A DNA stretch of 64,000 bases from Bathymodiolus brooksi. Its lineage: Eukaryota; Mollusca; Bivalvia; Mytilida; Modiolidae. Positions 10,543 through 20,302 of this stretch are shown piece after piece; the stretch's first letter is position 1; every line of letters starts with the position of its first letter. Under the pieces are notes generated by a model. That model searched no databases and had not been told where the DNA came from. It saw nothing but the letters and a program-made list of their open reading frames with translations. A program made the translations under genes and the position numbers. Where the stretch lies: positions 31,908,962-31,972,961 of the forward strand of contig OY804589.1 of NCBI GenBank assembly GCA_963680875.1, read 5' to 3'.

Positions 10543-10604
10543 GTGCGAACTAATTTCGACACCTACGTTTTTATTGTATCTTATTACCAATATGTTTAAT
10601 TGAT

Positions 10605-10708
10605 TTGATTGATTTTTGGTGCTTAACGCCACTTTCAGCAATATTTCAGCTATATCATGGCGACCAATTTTAGGGGTGGAGGAAGCCGGAGTACCCGGAG
10701 AGAACCAT
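10605..10708 (+). mobile_element. Truncated molluscan SINE-like repeat
   Basis: GGTGCTTAACGCCACTTTCA, GCAATATTTCAGCTATATCA and CCGGAGTACCCGGAGAGAAC match the left half of the 6455 copy; the rest is missing. Confidence 0.8.
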
Positions 10709-12256
10709 ATGTGATGTTTACGATATTTTTCGTTAATATGTATAGATTAAACGATCCTTCAAAGGCGATAAGTACACATAAAAATTAGCATTGGGGGCAT
10801 TCAGCTTGATCATTTCTGTGCAGGTATTTAGTGATACCAAGATCTCGAGTATATAGCAGAAAACCAACGAACACACGGAACTTGTATTGAATCTAATTTG
10901 TCTTTTAGTCCATTGATTTTGCTGAATGTAAATTAAAAAAAAAAGAAAGAAAAAACCGAAACACTCAAAGTAATTATTTTTTAGTAAAACCTTTTCATAT
11001 GACATATTTTTAAAATTGCAAATTTCGATGAATAACGAAGTTACCAAACAAACAAAAAATAAACAGAAATAAACCCATAGAACTAGCTATTGCTAGTGCA
11101 TCTGAAAATGAGGAACATATTTAAATCTTACTGAAGCGTGATTCTTTGTACACCTTGCATTAACACTGTCGTCAAAGAGCTCCGATCGAAAATGTTTGGT
11201 CAACATCCGGGATATTTTAAAGCAGAATTTTTAAAGCAGACACGGGTAGTTATCGTAAGTATTTATAAATATACTGTGTATATAATGATTTGAATTATGA
11301 TGCTTTATGATTGTTATTATTATTAATTTCATTTTTTTTCCAAATATCATTTATTTTTGCAGTTTAACATTAGATTTTTCTATAAGTTATAAGGAATCCG
11401 GCTTCAAAATCAATACAATCAACTGACATATCGCTATATCTTGCATATACGAATGAATTAAATGTTGCCCAAAAAGAAAAAAATATTGATGAATGATTGA
11501 TTTTACTTAAAAATACTATTTTGTTGATGAAAAGTCAATTAGTAACTAGTTATACCCTAAAACATGATGTCAACAGATGTTTTTGAAATCCGGTTTGGTC
11601 AAAATGTAAACATGTATACAAACCAGTTGGGTCATTTATAAATAACTGGGTTTGTCAGTATGTAAATACCACTGAGCTTATTGTTATTGAGCATCATATT
11701 GCAATTTAACAATAGTTATGAATTGGAAATATCTCAAAGGCGATAAATACTGATCCATAGTATGAATATTCGCCATGGCTGCTAATTTCAGCTACTTTGT
11801 ACAATAAAAAAAAATCGTTATTTCTATGTTAAATTGCTACTGTCGCAAACACTTGATTTTTTTTAATGCTTTTTGCGGCACTGACATCATGGTTGGTGCT
11901 CAATACGCTACACTCACTTTAAGTAGCTGTCCAGGCGCATCAATTGAGTAGTGGGAGATTCTTTTTGTAACGCAATATTTTAATGTTATACTCGTTGATA
12001 AAGAAGTAAGTCACTTTGCGGACATAACTTCATGGATACGATATTTAAGTTTCTTCACAGTATAATGTTTACATTAACATTACAGATAAGCAAATTAACA
12101 AAGGCTGTAGTATTGAATTCCTTTCTGCACGGACGATTTTGGCAGTTTGTATACAAAGAAAATGTTAGGTGTACTCGGTTAATGCAACGTTCGTTGCATG
12201 TTGTGATACGCCAAATGTTCGCGCTCTGCTCACTGAAAATGTCGTTCACCTTTCAT
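10709..12256. other. AT-rich intergenic DNA
   Basis: No supported gene. At 11165-11190 a 25-bp string (CACTGTCGTCAAAGAGCTCC...) is the inverse of a segment in each 2.86-kb unit (for example 15450-15475). The + frame at 12032-12331 runs into the repeat at 12257 and has no domain. Confidence 0.5.
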
Positions 12257-12560
12257 TCTGCTTTGAGGAAACTTAATACAGACAGAACCTTCTATAGGTG
12301 CTTCCCACCAAAGTTCGGCTCATTTGGCTAAGCAGTTTCAGAGAAGAAGATTGTTAGAAATCGGCCAATCAGAAACAAGAATTGTCTGTGGCGACCATGT
12401 TTGTCAACGGATCGGGATGAAATGTGCAGTCTTTATAGAAGACCTTCCATAGTTGCTTCCTACCACGTTTCGGTTCATTTGGCTAAGCAGATTGAGAGGA
12501 GAAGATTTTATAAAATCGCCAATTAGAAACAAGAATTGTCTGTGGAGACCATGTTTGCTA
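12257..12560 (+). repeat. 155-bp-unit dispersed repeat, left part (two units)
   Basis: CCTTCTATAGGTGCTTCC (12288) and CCTTCCATAGTTGCTTCC (12443) mark two units 155 bp apart, each with TCGGTTCATTTGGCTAAGCA-like and CAATCAGAAACAAGAATTGT blocks. The companion units lie at 13874-14240, beyond about 1.3 kb of Penelope-like and family B sequence. Such units ending in a GACGACGGACGACG tail and a GTGAGCTAA hairpin are a familiar mollusc repeat (memory). Confidence 0.75.
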
Positions 12561-12574
12561 AATAAAGGTAATAA

Positions 12575-12862
12575 CAAAATTACCGAACTCCGAACAATCT
12601 TACAAAGGGAAAGTCAAAACTCATAATTATATAAACAGACAAAATCAGTCAACAACCGGAAAACTGTGAAAACCGTAATGACCCTGACTTGGTACAGGCA
12701 TTTCTAAAGAAATGGTGGGTTGAATCAGATTTTAAGGCGCCAAACCTCCCGCTCTCATTACGGTTCAAAGGTTCCGGCTGTCACTGCAACAGTATTTAAA
12801 TACAGGAACAAAATAGGTAAAATAGTTGTCAAAGCAGTACCATATTCGGTGACGTAAATGTC
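12575..12862 (-). repeat. Dispersed repeat (family B type), about 280 bp
   Basis: Matches 49259-49512 in inverse orientation over its whole length. Shared blocks include AAAATCAGTCAACAACCGGA, CCCTGACTTGGTACAGGCAT, AAGGCGCCAAACCTCC and GGCTGTCACTGCAACAG. The part ACCGAACTCCG with AAGGGAAAGTC lies at the left end. It lies directly downstream of the Penelope-like frame (minus strand) and could be that element's 3' region. Confidence 0.8.
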
Positions 12863-12923
12863 AAAAATATTTTTACGTCACACATTGACAAAAAAAATTC
12901 TTGACATATTTGACTCTTTATCT

Positions 12924-13876
12924 TTATACATTTTCACTATATGAAAATGCATCGCTTATAATTTTTTCTGCAGAGACGGAATATATTTCGACAAGATATT
13001 GGTATCGGAATATAAACTTTTTAAGAGATCGAATAAGGCGAATCTTTTTATAGCCCTGGTCCAGTAGCCTATTTCTCAGATGAAGATGACGTTTCAGGAA
13101 ATCAGAATAATTGCTACTGCCCCTTGCATAGCGAATCAATTGCGAGATGTAAACACCATATGCAGGAGAAGCTGGTATATTGCTGCACATATTTGGAAAA
13201 TTTATGATTTTAAAATTGAAGTCGTCCCGCTTATCATAAATTTTAGTACTGAGTTGACCACTGTCGTCAAATTCGAGGTATAAGTCCAAAAATGATGCGG
13301 ACGAAGCTGTATCGGTGGTCTCTTTAACTTCCAGCTCTGGAGGATATATCAATGGAAGAAATTCTGCAAATCTAGAATTATTGATAGATAAAACGTCATC
13401 AATATACCTGTATGTGAAATTAAAGGCTCTAGCCTCATGAATCTTCTTATCTTTTACAAGCTTTTGAAGAAACTCCGACTCATATGAGTATAAAAATAAA
13501 TCGGCTAGAAGAGGGGCACAATTCGTACCCATTGGTATGCCGACGACCTGCTGAAACAGTGTCCCTCCAAAGGAGACAAATATGTTATCGATGAGGAACT
13601 CCAGCATACTGATCACTTGTTCCTCGGAGTAGCATGTTTTATCTTTATGAATTTTGTTTGAAAAATATGTGGAATTGTAGCCTAACACAACAAATTTTGA
13701 GCCATAGTTTCTATGACTAAAAGCTTTATGAATTGTTTCTTTTAAGCGGGTTTTTAATTTGTCATGCGGTAGGGTGGTATATAGAGTTGAAAAATCAAAG
13801 GTTTTGATGGAGGATACCTGAGAGAAAGATCTTGATTTCAGGTTATCCAAAAGATCTTTAGAGTTTTTCAAAATCG
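12924..13876 (-). pseudogene. Penelope-like reverse transcriptase, 5'-truncated
   Basis: The minus-strand frame opens at 14003, but its first 43 residues are antisense read-through of the 155-bp repeat, so reverse transcriptase sequence starts near 13876. Counting from the frame start, motif A is [14 protein letters not shown] (Asp70), motif B is [20 protein letters not shown] (152-171) and motif C is RYIDDVL with the catalytic Asp pair at 202-203. The thumb-like part follows ([33 protein letters not shown]). This motif set is typical of Penelope-like retroelements. The finger region before motif A is missing and no GIY-YIG endonuclease follows before the stop at 12924. The RT frame itself has no stop or frameshift, so the insertion may be fairly young, but 5' truncation makes it inactive. 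Confidence 0.9.
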
Positions 13877-14240
13877 GATCGGGATGAAATGAGCAATCTT
13901 TATAGAAGACCTTCCATAGTTGCTTCATACCAAGTTTCGGTTCATTTGGCCAAGAAGTTTTAGAGGAGAAGATTTGTTTTTTAAATCTGTCAATCAGAAA
14001 CAAGAATCACTTGTGGCGACCATGTTTGTTAACGGATCGGCACGAAATGAGTAATCGTTACCGAGGACCTTCCATAGATGCTTCCTACTAAGTTTCACTT
14101 CATTTGGTTGAGGCGTTTCAGAGGAGAACATTAAAACTGATGTGAATAGTTAATGGACGACAGACGACGAACGAAAGACGACGGACGACGCGCGCCAAGT
14201 GATGGTAAGAGCTCACAATGCCTTTGGCAAGGTGAGCTAA
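13874..14240 (+). repeat. 155-bp-unit dispersed repeat, right part with hairpin tail
   Basis: Units with CCTTCCATAGTTGCTTC at 13910 and CCTTCCATAGATGCTTCC at 14068 (158 bp apart) end in GACGACGGACGACGCGCGCC and a hairpin at 14210-14238 (AGCTCAC...GTGAGCT). With 12257-12560 it looks like one repeat interrupted by, or fused to, the Penelope-like sequence. Confidence 0.75.
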
Positions 14241-14242
14241 CA

Positions 14243-14465
14243 ACAGTCATTTGGTAGATATGTCGCTCCACTCGGTCACATTATTCTGATTCCGAGCCAA
14301 GTTCCAACCAGTCTTGTTCTTTCTTCTTAATGCTGCGTTCTTAACGGAGAAGCAACAAATACCAATTTTATATTCTTTTGTTCAAGACAAGACCGCAGTT
14401 CGTACCCACAATCTATCGCACTCGAGGCGAGCACGCTAACCATTACGCTACCGATGCGGTTCCCT
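14243..14465 (-). mobile_element. tRNA-headed SINE with conserved core, inverted
   Basis: On the minus strand a tRNA-like head (14391-14463: CGGTAGCGTAATGGTTAGCG, CTCGCCTCGAGTGCG, GGGTACGAACTGCGG) is followed by GTTGCTTCTCCGTTAAGAAC, GCAGCATTAAG and TTGGCTCGGAATCAGAATAA. This resembles the V-SINE/RUDI type of SINEs described in molluscs; the exact family name is from memory. The B-box is degenerate (GGTACGAAC), so it is probably inactive. A core-only copy lies at 36205-36312. Confidence 0.75.
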
Positions 14466-15012
14466 TTTTTTATTTTATTTTTATTATTTTTTTAATCAAA
14501 ATTTCTTATTGTCCTTCAATATATAATATTATTTGAAAACAAAAAATTATCCAAAACCATAAGAGTTACTTGATATCTATATATAGAGTGAGTGTTCCTA
14601 CTTTTGTTCAAACACTCTTTGAATATTGCAATAATCCAACTGCATAGCAAATAAAGACAAAGAATTATAAGTTCTATACAAAATCATGACCATTCTGTCG
14701 AAGGTGACTTGGCGAATGCCAATTCTGCACAAACCGTTTTGTATTTCTTTCTTTTAATGTTATACAAAACATCCACATGTAAAATATTTTGATGTGCTGT
14801 TGTTTTTTTTTCACAACTTTTATTCATTGAAGACAATTTTTTGTTTTTTGTTTTTTCTTTTTATCAATTTGCAAGTCGAACATACCCTTGACAAGTGTTA
14901 TAATGAACCTTAAATAAATTACAAAAAGGAAACATAATTGTGATATTGAGCTGTTTTCGCTATTCTTTAAATTTTTTACATAGAAAAAACCGGTTCTACT
15001 GAAAAACAATTT

Positions 15013-15195
15013 TTGGGACCCAACCGGAAAGTAGTGGCTGACAGACCGGAACGAATGTACGTAAATAAGCATTGTGTTTATTACTGTAGTAAGCCTAAAA
15101 CTATTCATGGTGGCACGCCAGTGCAAACTATCATGTATATAAGCATTACAAAGGGTTTGTATACTTTAATTACACATATAGACTACTTTTTATAG
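15013..15195 (+). other. Short conserved frame in the 2.86-kb unit
   Basis: A 60-codon frame (GPNRKVVADRPERMYVNKHC...) is open in all three copies (15013, 17875, and 20707 with an extended start). Identity of the copies explains the conservation. No domain is recognised and no start or splice context is convincing. Confidence 0.2.
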
Positions 15196-16127
15196 CTTTA
15201 TTTGACGATTTCAATCTCATTATTAGCATTTTTCATTGTTTATGTCCATCATTTTATCTATATCTGAGTAATCTATTAAATTAACCACAGAAACATACAG
15301 GTAAAAACAAACACAAATAATCGACCGATAACGACATCTTCTGGATTCAAGATATAATAATACTATATGATCATAATACTTACTTTTTGTCGTCGCCTGT
15401 ATGTCAAGCATGCATAATTGACTTGTACCGGAAGATGACAGAGCAATTCCGACCGGAGCTCTTTGACGACAGTGATTAAGGCTGATTGCTGGATGTACAT
15501 GTAATTACTTTTAGCAGTATGTAAATAAAACACTGATTATATCAACTTAATCTACAATTATTGAAAGAAATCCAATTAATTATCCATTCCAATTTACCTC
15601 TTGTGGCTTTTTTTTTTATGTAATCCACTATTTGGATATAATTAATGATATTAGTGCATTTTTTATATAAATTGATGCCACATTTCTGAACACAGTTTAA
15701 TTGTATTTTAATGTGACTTTTGTATCATTATTATTCAAAGGGCACCGTGCTTTACTAAGCCTTTACTAAGCAAAATGATATATTAAATGTCAGAGTTGTG
15801 TCAGCAGCCTATCAACCGAAACCTCTTTGCATGCATTCCTGTTTTATTTTTTCAACAACGACGGTGTTAATTATAGGTTGCACAAATAGTAATTAATAAT
15901 CGGGAACCAGTTATCCCATCATTCAGGTTCACAGTGAATACTAATAGTGGATAATAATTACATTATGTGTTCATTTCATTTAGAAACGGTGAAAGACCCC
16001 ATGTGATTGGTCAAAACGTTGACAAGTGACATCGACATTGAAACTTCACCAGTCAATGAAGCGTGCAACCATATGCATTCAACACGCACACTTCTGAATT
16101 CAGTTCTTAAATACATGCAATTCACAT

Positions 16128-16496
16128 GTGGAAAAGTTTTTCGATACACTGCCAAATAAACAAAAAATAGTGATTTTTTTTAAACTTTGTAATTTTTCCT
16201 GCACTGCTCTTGAAAATAAGAATAACCATAGGGTATATGCACACTACCTTAACTGTCGAAGTTGGAAATTGGTCATCAATATGCTTGGCAGTTCCCAATA
16301 TGCTACTATTGTCGACTATGGACAGTCAATACTAACACACTACATAGATAACAGTCTTTTATATCATGCAATAGAGGGTAGCACTGTAATCCAAATAAAT
16401 CGATTTATCCCAGCCATATTCTTGTGTCTGTTCAAGTCAGGACTTGGATTTCCAATGTCATATGTCGCTGTCCCCCTATTGCGTTTGGTGAGTTAA
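16128..16496 (+). other. Exon-like open frame, copy 1
   Basis: The 122-codon frame begins at GTG, so it is not a normal start. It ends at TTG followed by GTGAGT (GT at 16488), a strong 5' splice donor. Acceptors are possible at 16219-16220 (CTGCTCTTGAAAATAAG) or 16230-16231 (AACCATAG). An internal exon of about 260 bp (16221 or 16232 to 16487) would encode part of HYLNCRSWKLVINMLGSSQY through FPMSYVAVPLLRL, with a hydrophobic stretch near PAIFLCLF. The three copies differ by two substitutions in this frame (Thr/Arg in ILTHYID, Leu/Phe in NMLGSS), both amino-acid changing, so nothing shows purifying selection. No family recognised. Confidence 0.3.
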
Positions 16497-17440
16497 GATG
16501 AGAGGTGGTTGTTTGTTTTGTTTATATTGGTAGAATAGTTGACCATAACTGTTTTAATTGTCTTTTCATAACACAACTTTATATCATAAATCAAATTAAA
16601 CTAGGATCATGACCTGTGCACTCCGGGTTCGTTTTATCATTTGGCACATGCCCAGTCGGTATGGAGATATTATATAATTGAAATAGCAAAGATTCGTTTT
16701 GTTAGTAAAGGAACAAAGCGGTCGTTGGCTTGCTACATTTTATGCAGCTTTGTGTTTTGGCTTAGTTAAAATGTGTCAGCCATCCATGACTCTTTAACAC
16801 GTGTTTTCAATTAAATATTTGTAATCACTTGTGTACACACCATTACATAAAACATTCCAAAAGATGTATCTGATATGCATAATATTATTGGTTGACATGA
16901 AACTCCGAGAGCGTTAACTTAATGTCACCAAGCCACAAAATATAAATAACCTTTTTTTTATGTCTGTAATTGTTCTTTGTGTTACGTTTAATAACATTCC
17001 ATTGTCGCATTCTGCTTTATTGCTACATTTATTGTTTCATGTCTTCATGTTAAATTTTTTTACAGAAATTATGTAATAATAATGCATATCATATTGTATA
17101 TTTTTATTGTATGTATATGGAGAAGACAATACTAAGGTGAAAAACTTGTGTCTGATCCTTTTGTCATTATTTAGACAATAAAATATGTTTAAATTAGATT
17201 AAATTTAAGTAACTTAGCTAGTAGGTAGATGTTATTCAAGTCAGCTAACACATATTTTTTTTCACAGCTTTTGAAAGAAAAGAAAATACTTTGAAATAGA
17301 ATATTAAAAAACGACATTTATATTAATGCATGTAAAAAAAGGTTGACTGTACTGTTTTGTCAGACCATGGAATATTAATGATACATTCGTGACAAATTTA
17401 AATTATATACCTCGTAGGAAACACAGTAGATATACAATTG

Positions 17441-20302
17441 TTACTTCATATCTATATAAAGAGTGAGTGTTCCTACTTTTGTTCAAACACTCTTTGAATA
17501 TTGCAATAATCCAACTGCATAGCAAATAAAGACAAAGAATTATAAGTTCTATACAAAATCATGACCATTCTGTCGAAGGTGACTTGGCGAATGCCAATTC
17601 TGCACAAACCGTTTTGTATTTCTTTCTTTTAATGTTATACAAAACATCCACATGTAAAATATTTTGATGTGCTGTTGGTTTTTTTTTACAACTTTTATTC
17701 ATTGAAGACAATTTTTTGTTTTTTGTTTTTTCTTTTTATCAATTTACACTTTACAAGTGTTATAATGAACCTTGAATAAATTACAAAAAGGAAACATAAT
17801 TGTGATATTGAGCTGTTTTCGCTATTCTTTAAATTTTTTACATAGACAAAACCGGTTCTACTGAAAAACAATTTTTGGGACCCAACCGGAAAGTAGTGGC
17901 TGACAGACCGGAACGAATGTACGTAAATAAGCATTGTGTTTATTACTGTAGTAAGCCTAAAACTATTCATGGTGGCACGCCAGTGCAAACTATCATGTAT
18001 ATAAGCATTACAAAGGGTTTGTATACTTTAATTACACATATAGACTACTTTTTATAGCTTTATTTGACGATTTCAATCTCATTATTAACATTTTTCATTG
18101 TTTATGTCCATCATTTTATCTATATCTGAGTAATCTATTAAGTTAACCACAGAAACATACAGGTAAAAACAAACACAAATAATCGACCGATAACGACATC
18201 TTCTGGATTCAAGATATAATAATACTATATGATCATAATACTTACTTTTTGTCGTCGCCTGTATGTCAAACATGCATAATTGACTTGTACCGGAAGATGA
18301 CAGAGCAATTCCGACCGGAGCTCTTTGACGACAGTGATTAAGGCTGATTGCTGGATGTACATGTAATTACTTTTAGCAGTATGTAAATAAAACACTGATT
18401 GTATCAACTTAATCTACAATTATTGAAAGAAATCCAATTAATTATCCATTCCAATTTACCTCTTGTGGCTTTTTTTTTTATGTAATCCACTATTTGGATA
18501 TAATTAATGATATTAGTGCATTTTTTATATAAATTGATGCCACATTTCTGAACACAGTTTAATTGTATTTTAATGTGACTTTTGTATCATTATTATTCAA
18601 AGGGCACCGTGCTTTACTAAGCCTTTACTAAGCAACATGATATATTAAATGTCAGAGTTGTGTCAGCAGCCTATCAACCGAAACCTCTTTGCATGCATTC
18701 CTGTTTTATTTTTTCAACAACGACGGTGTTAATTATAGGTTGCACAAATAGTAATTAATAATCGGGAACCAGTTAGCCCATCATTCAGGTTCACAGTGAA
18801 TACTAATAGTGGATAATAATTACATTATGTGTTCATTTCATTTAGAAACGGTGAAAGACCCCATGTGATTGGTCAAAACGTTGACAAGTGACATCGACAT
18901 TGAAACTTCACCAGTCAATGAAGCGTGCAACCATATGCATTCAACACGCACACTTCTGAATTCAGTTCTTAAATACATGCAATTCACATGTGGAAAAGTT
19001 TTTCGATACACTGCCAAATAAACAAAAAATAGTGATTTTTTTTAAACTTTGTAATTTTTCCTGCACTGCTCTTGAAAATAAGAATAACCATAGGGTATAT
19101 GCACACTACCTTAACTGTCGAAGTTGGAAATTGGTCATCAATATGCTTGGCAGTTCCCAATATGCTACTATTGTCGACTATGGACAGTCAATACTAAGAC
19201 ACTACATAGATAACAGTCTTTTATATCATGCAATAGAGGGTAGCACTGTAATCCAAATAAATCGATTTATCCCAGCCATATTCTTGTGTCTGTTCAAGTC
19301 AGGACTTGGATTTCCAATGTCATATGTCGCTGTCCCCCTATTGCGTTTGGTGAGTTAAGATGAGAGGTGGTTGTTTGTTTTGTTTATATTGGTAGAATAG
19401 TTGACCATAACTGTTTTAATTGTCTTTTCATAACACAACTTTATATCATAAATCAAATTAAACTAGGATCATGACCTGTGCACTCCGGGTTCGTTTTATC
19501 ATTTGGCACATGCCCAGTCGGTATGGAGATATTATATAATTGAAATAGCAAAGATTCGTTTTGTTAGTAAAGGAACAAAGCGGTCGTTGGCTTGCTACAT
19601 TTTATGCAGCTTTGTGTTTTGGCTTAGTTAAAATGTGTCAGCCATCCATGACTCTTTAACACGTGTTTTCAATTAAATATTTGTAATCACTTGTGTACAC
19701 ACCATTACATAAAACATTCCAAAAGATGTATCTGATATGCATAATATTATTGGTTGACATGAAACTCCGAGAGCATTAACTTAATGTCACCAAGCCACAA
19801 AATATAAATAACCTTTTTTTTATGTCTGTAATTGTTCTTTGTGTTACGTTTAATAACATTCCATTGTCGCATTCTGCTTTATTGCTACATTTATTGTTTC
19901 ATGTCTTCATGTTAAATTTGTTTACAGAAATTATGTAATAATAATGCATATCATATTGTATATTTTTATTGTATGTATATGGAGAAGACAATACTAAGGT
20001 GAAAAACTTGTGTCTGATCCTTTTGTCATTATTTAGACAATAAAATATGTTTAAATTAGATTAAATTTAAGTAACTTAGCTAGTAGGTAGATGTTATTCA
20101 AGTCAGCTAACACATATTTTTTTTCACAGCTTTTGAAAGAAAAGAAAATACTTTGAAATAGAATATTAAAAAACGACATTTATATTAATGCATGTAAAAA
20201 AAGGTTGACTGTACTGTTTTGTCAGACCATGGAATATTAATGATACATTCGTGACAAATTTAAATTATATACCTCGTAGGAAACACAGTAGATATACAAT
20301 TG
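17441..20302. repeat. 2.86-kb tandem unit, copy 2
   Basis: Direct repeat of copy 1 starting TTACTTCATATCTATATAAA. It differs by scattered substitutions, poly-T length changes, and a small deletion near 17747 where copies 1 and 3 have GCAAGTCGAACATACCCTTG. Confidence 0.96.
18990..19358 (+). other. Exon-like open frame, copy 2
   Basis: Same frame as 16128-16496 with ILRHYID instead of ILTHYID. The GTGAGT donor is preserved. Confidence 0.3.

Larger units (their letters stand above)
14576..17440. repeat. 2.86-kb tandem unit, copy 1
   Basis: Starts TTACTTGATATCTATATATA and AGTGAGTGTTCCTAC, and ends GTAGGAAACACAGTAGATAT then ACAATTG. By eye it is 98-99% like copies 2 and 3. Notable parts: CTCTTTGACGACAGTG at 15460, a GTGATTGGTCAAAACG (inverted CCAAT) near 16000, and an exon-like frame at 16128-16496. 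It contains GCAAGTCGAACATACCCTTG near 14870, which copy 2 lacks. Near the unit borders GTGTTCCTAC and GTAGGAAACAC form a short inverted pair. Confidence 0.96.

Noticed and set aside
14391..14463. Functional tRNA gene on the minus strand
   Set aside because: The head resembles a tRNA but the B box is degenerate and it is joined to a SINE core, so it is a SINE head.
15223..15411. 62-codon minus-strand frame conserved in the three 2.86-kb units
   Set aside because: Conservation follows from near-identity of the copies; no domain or splice context.
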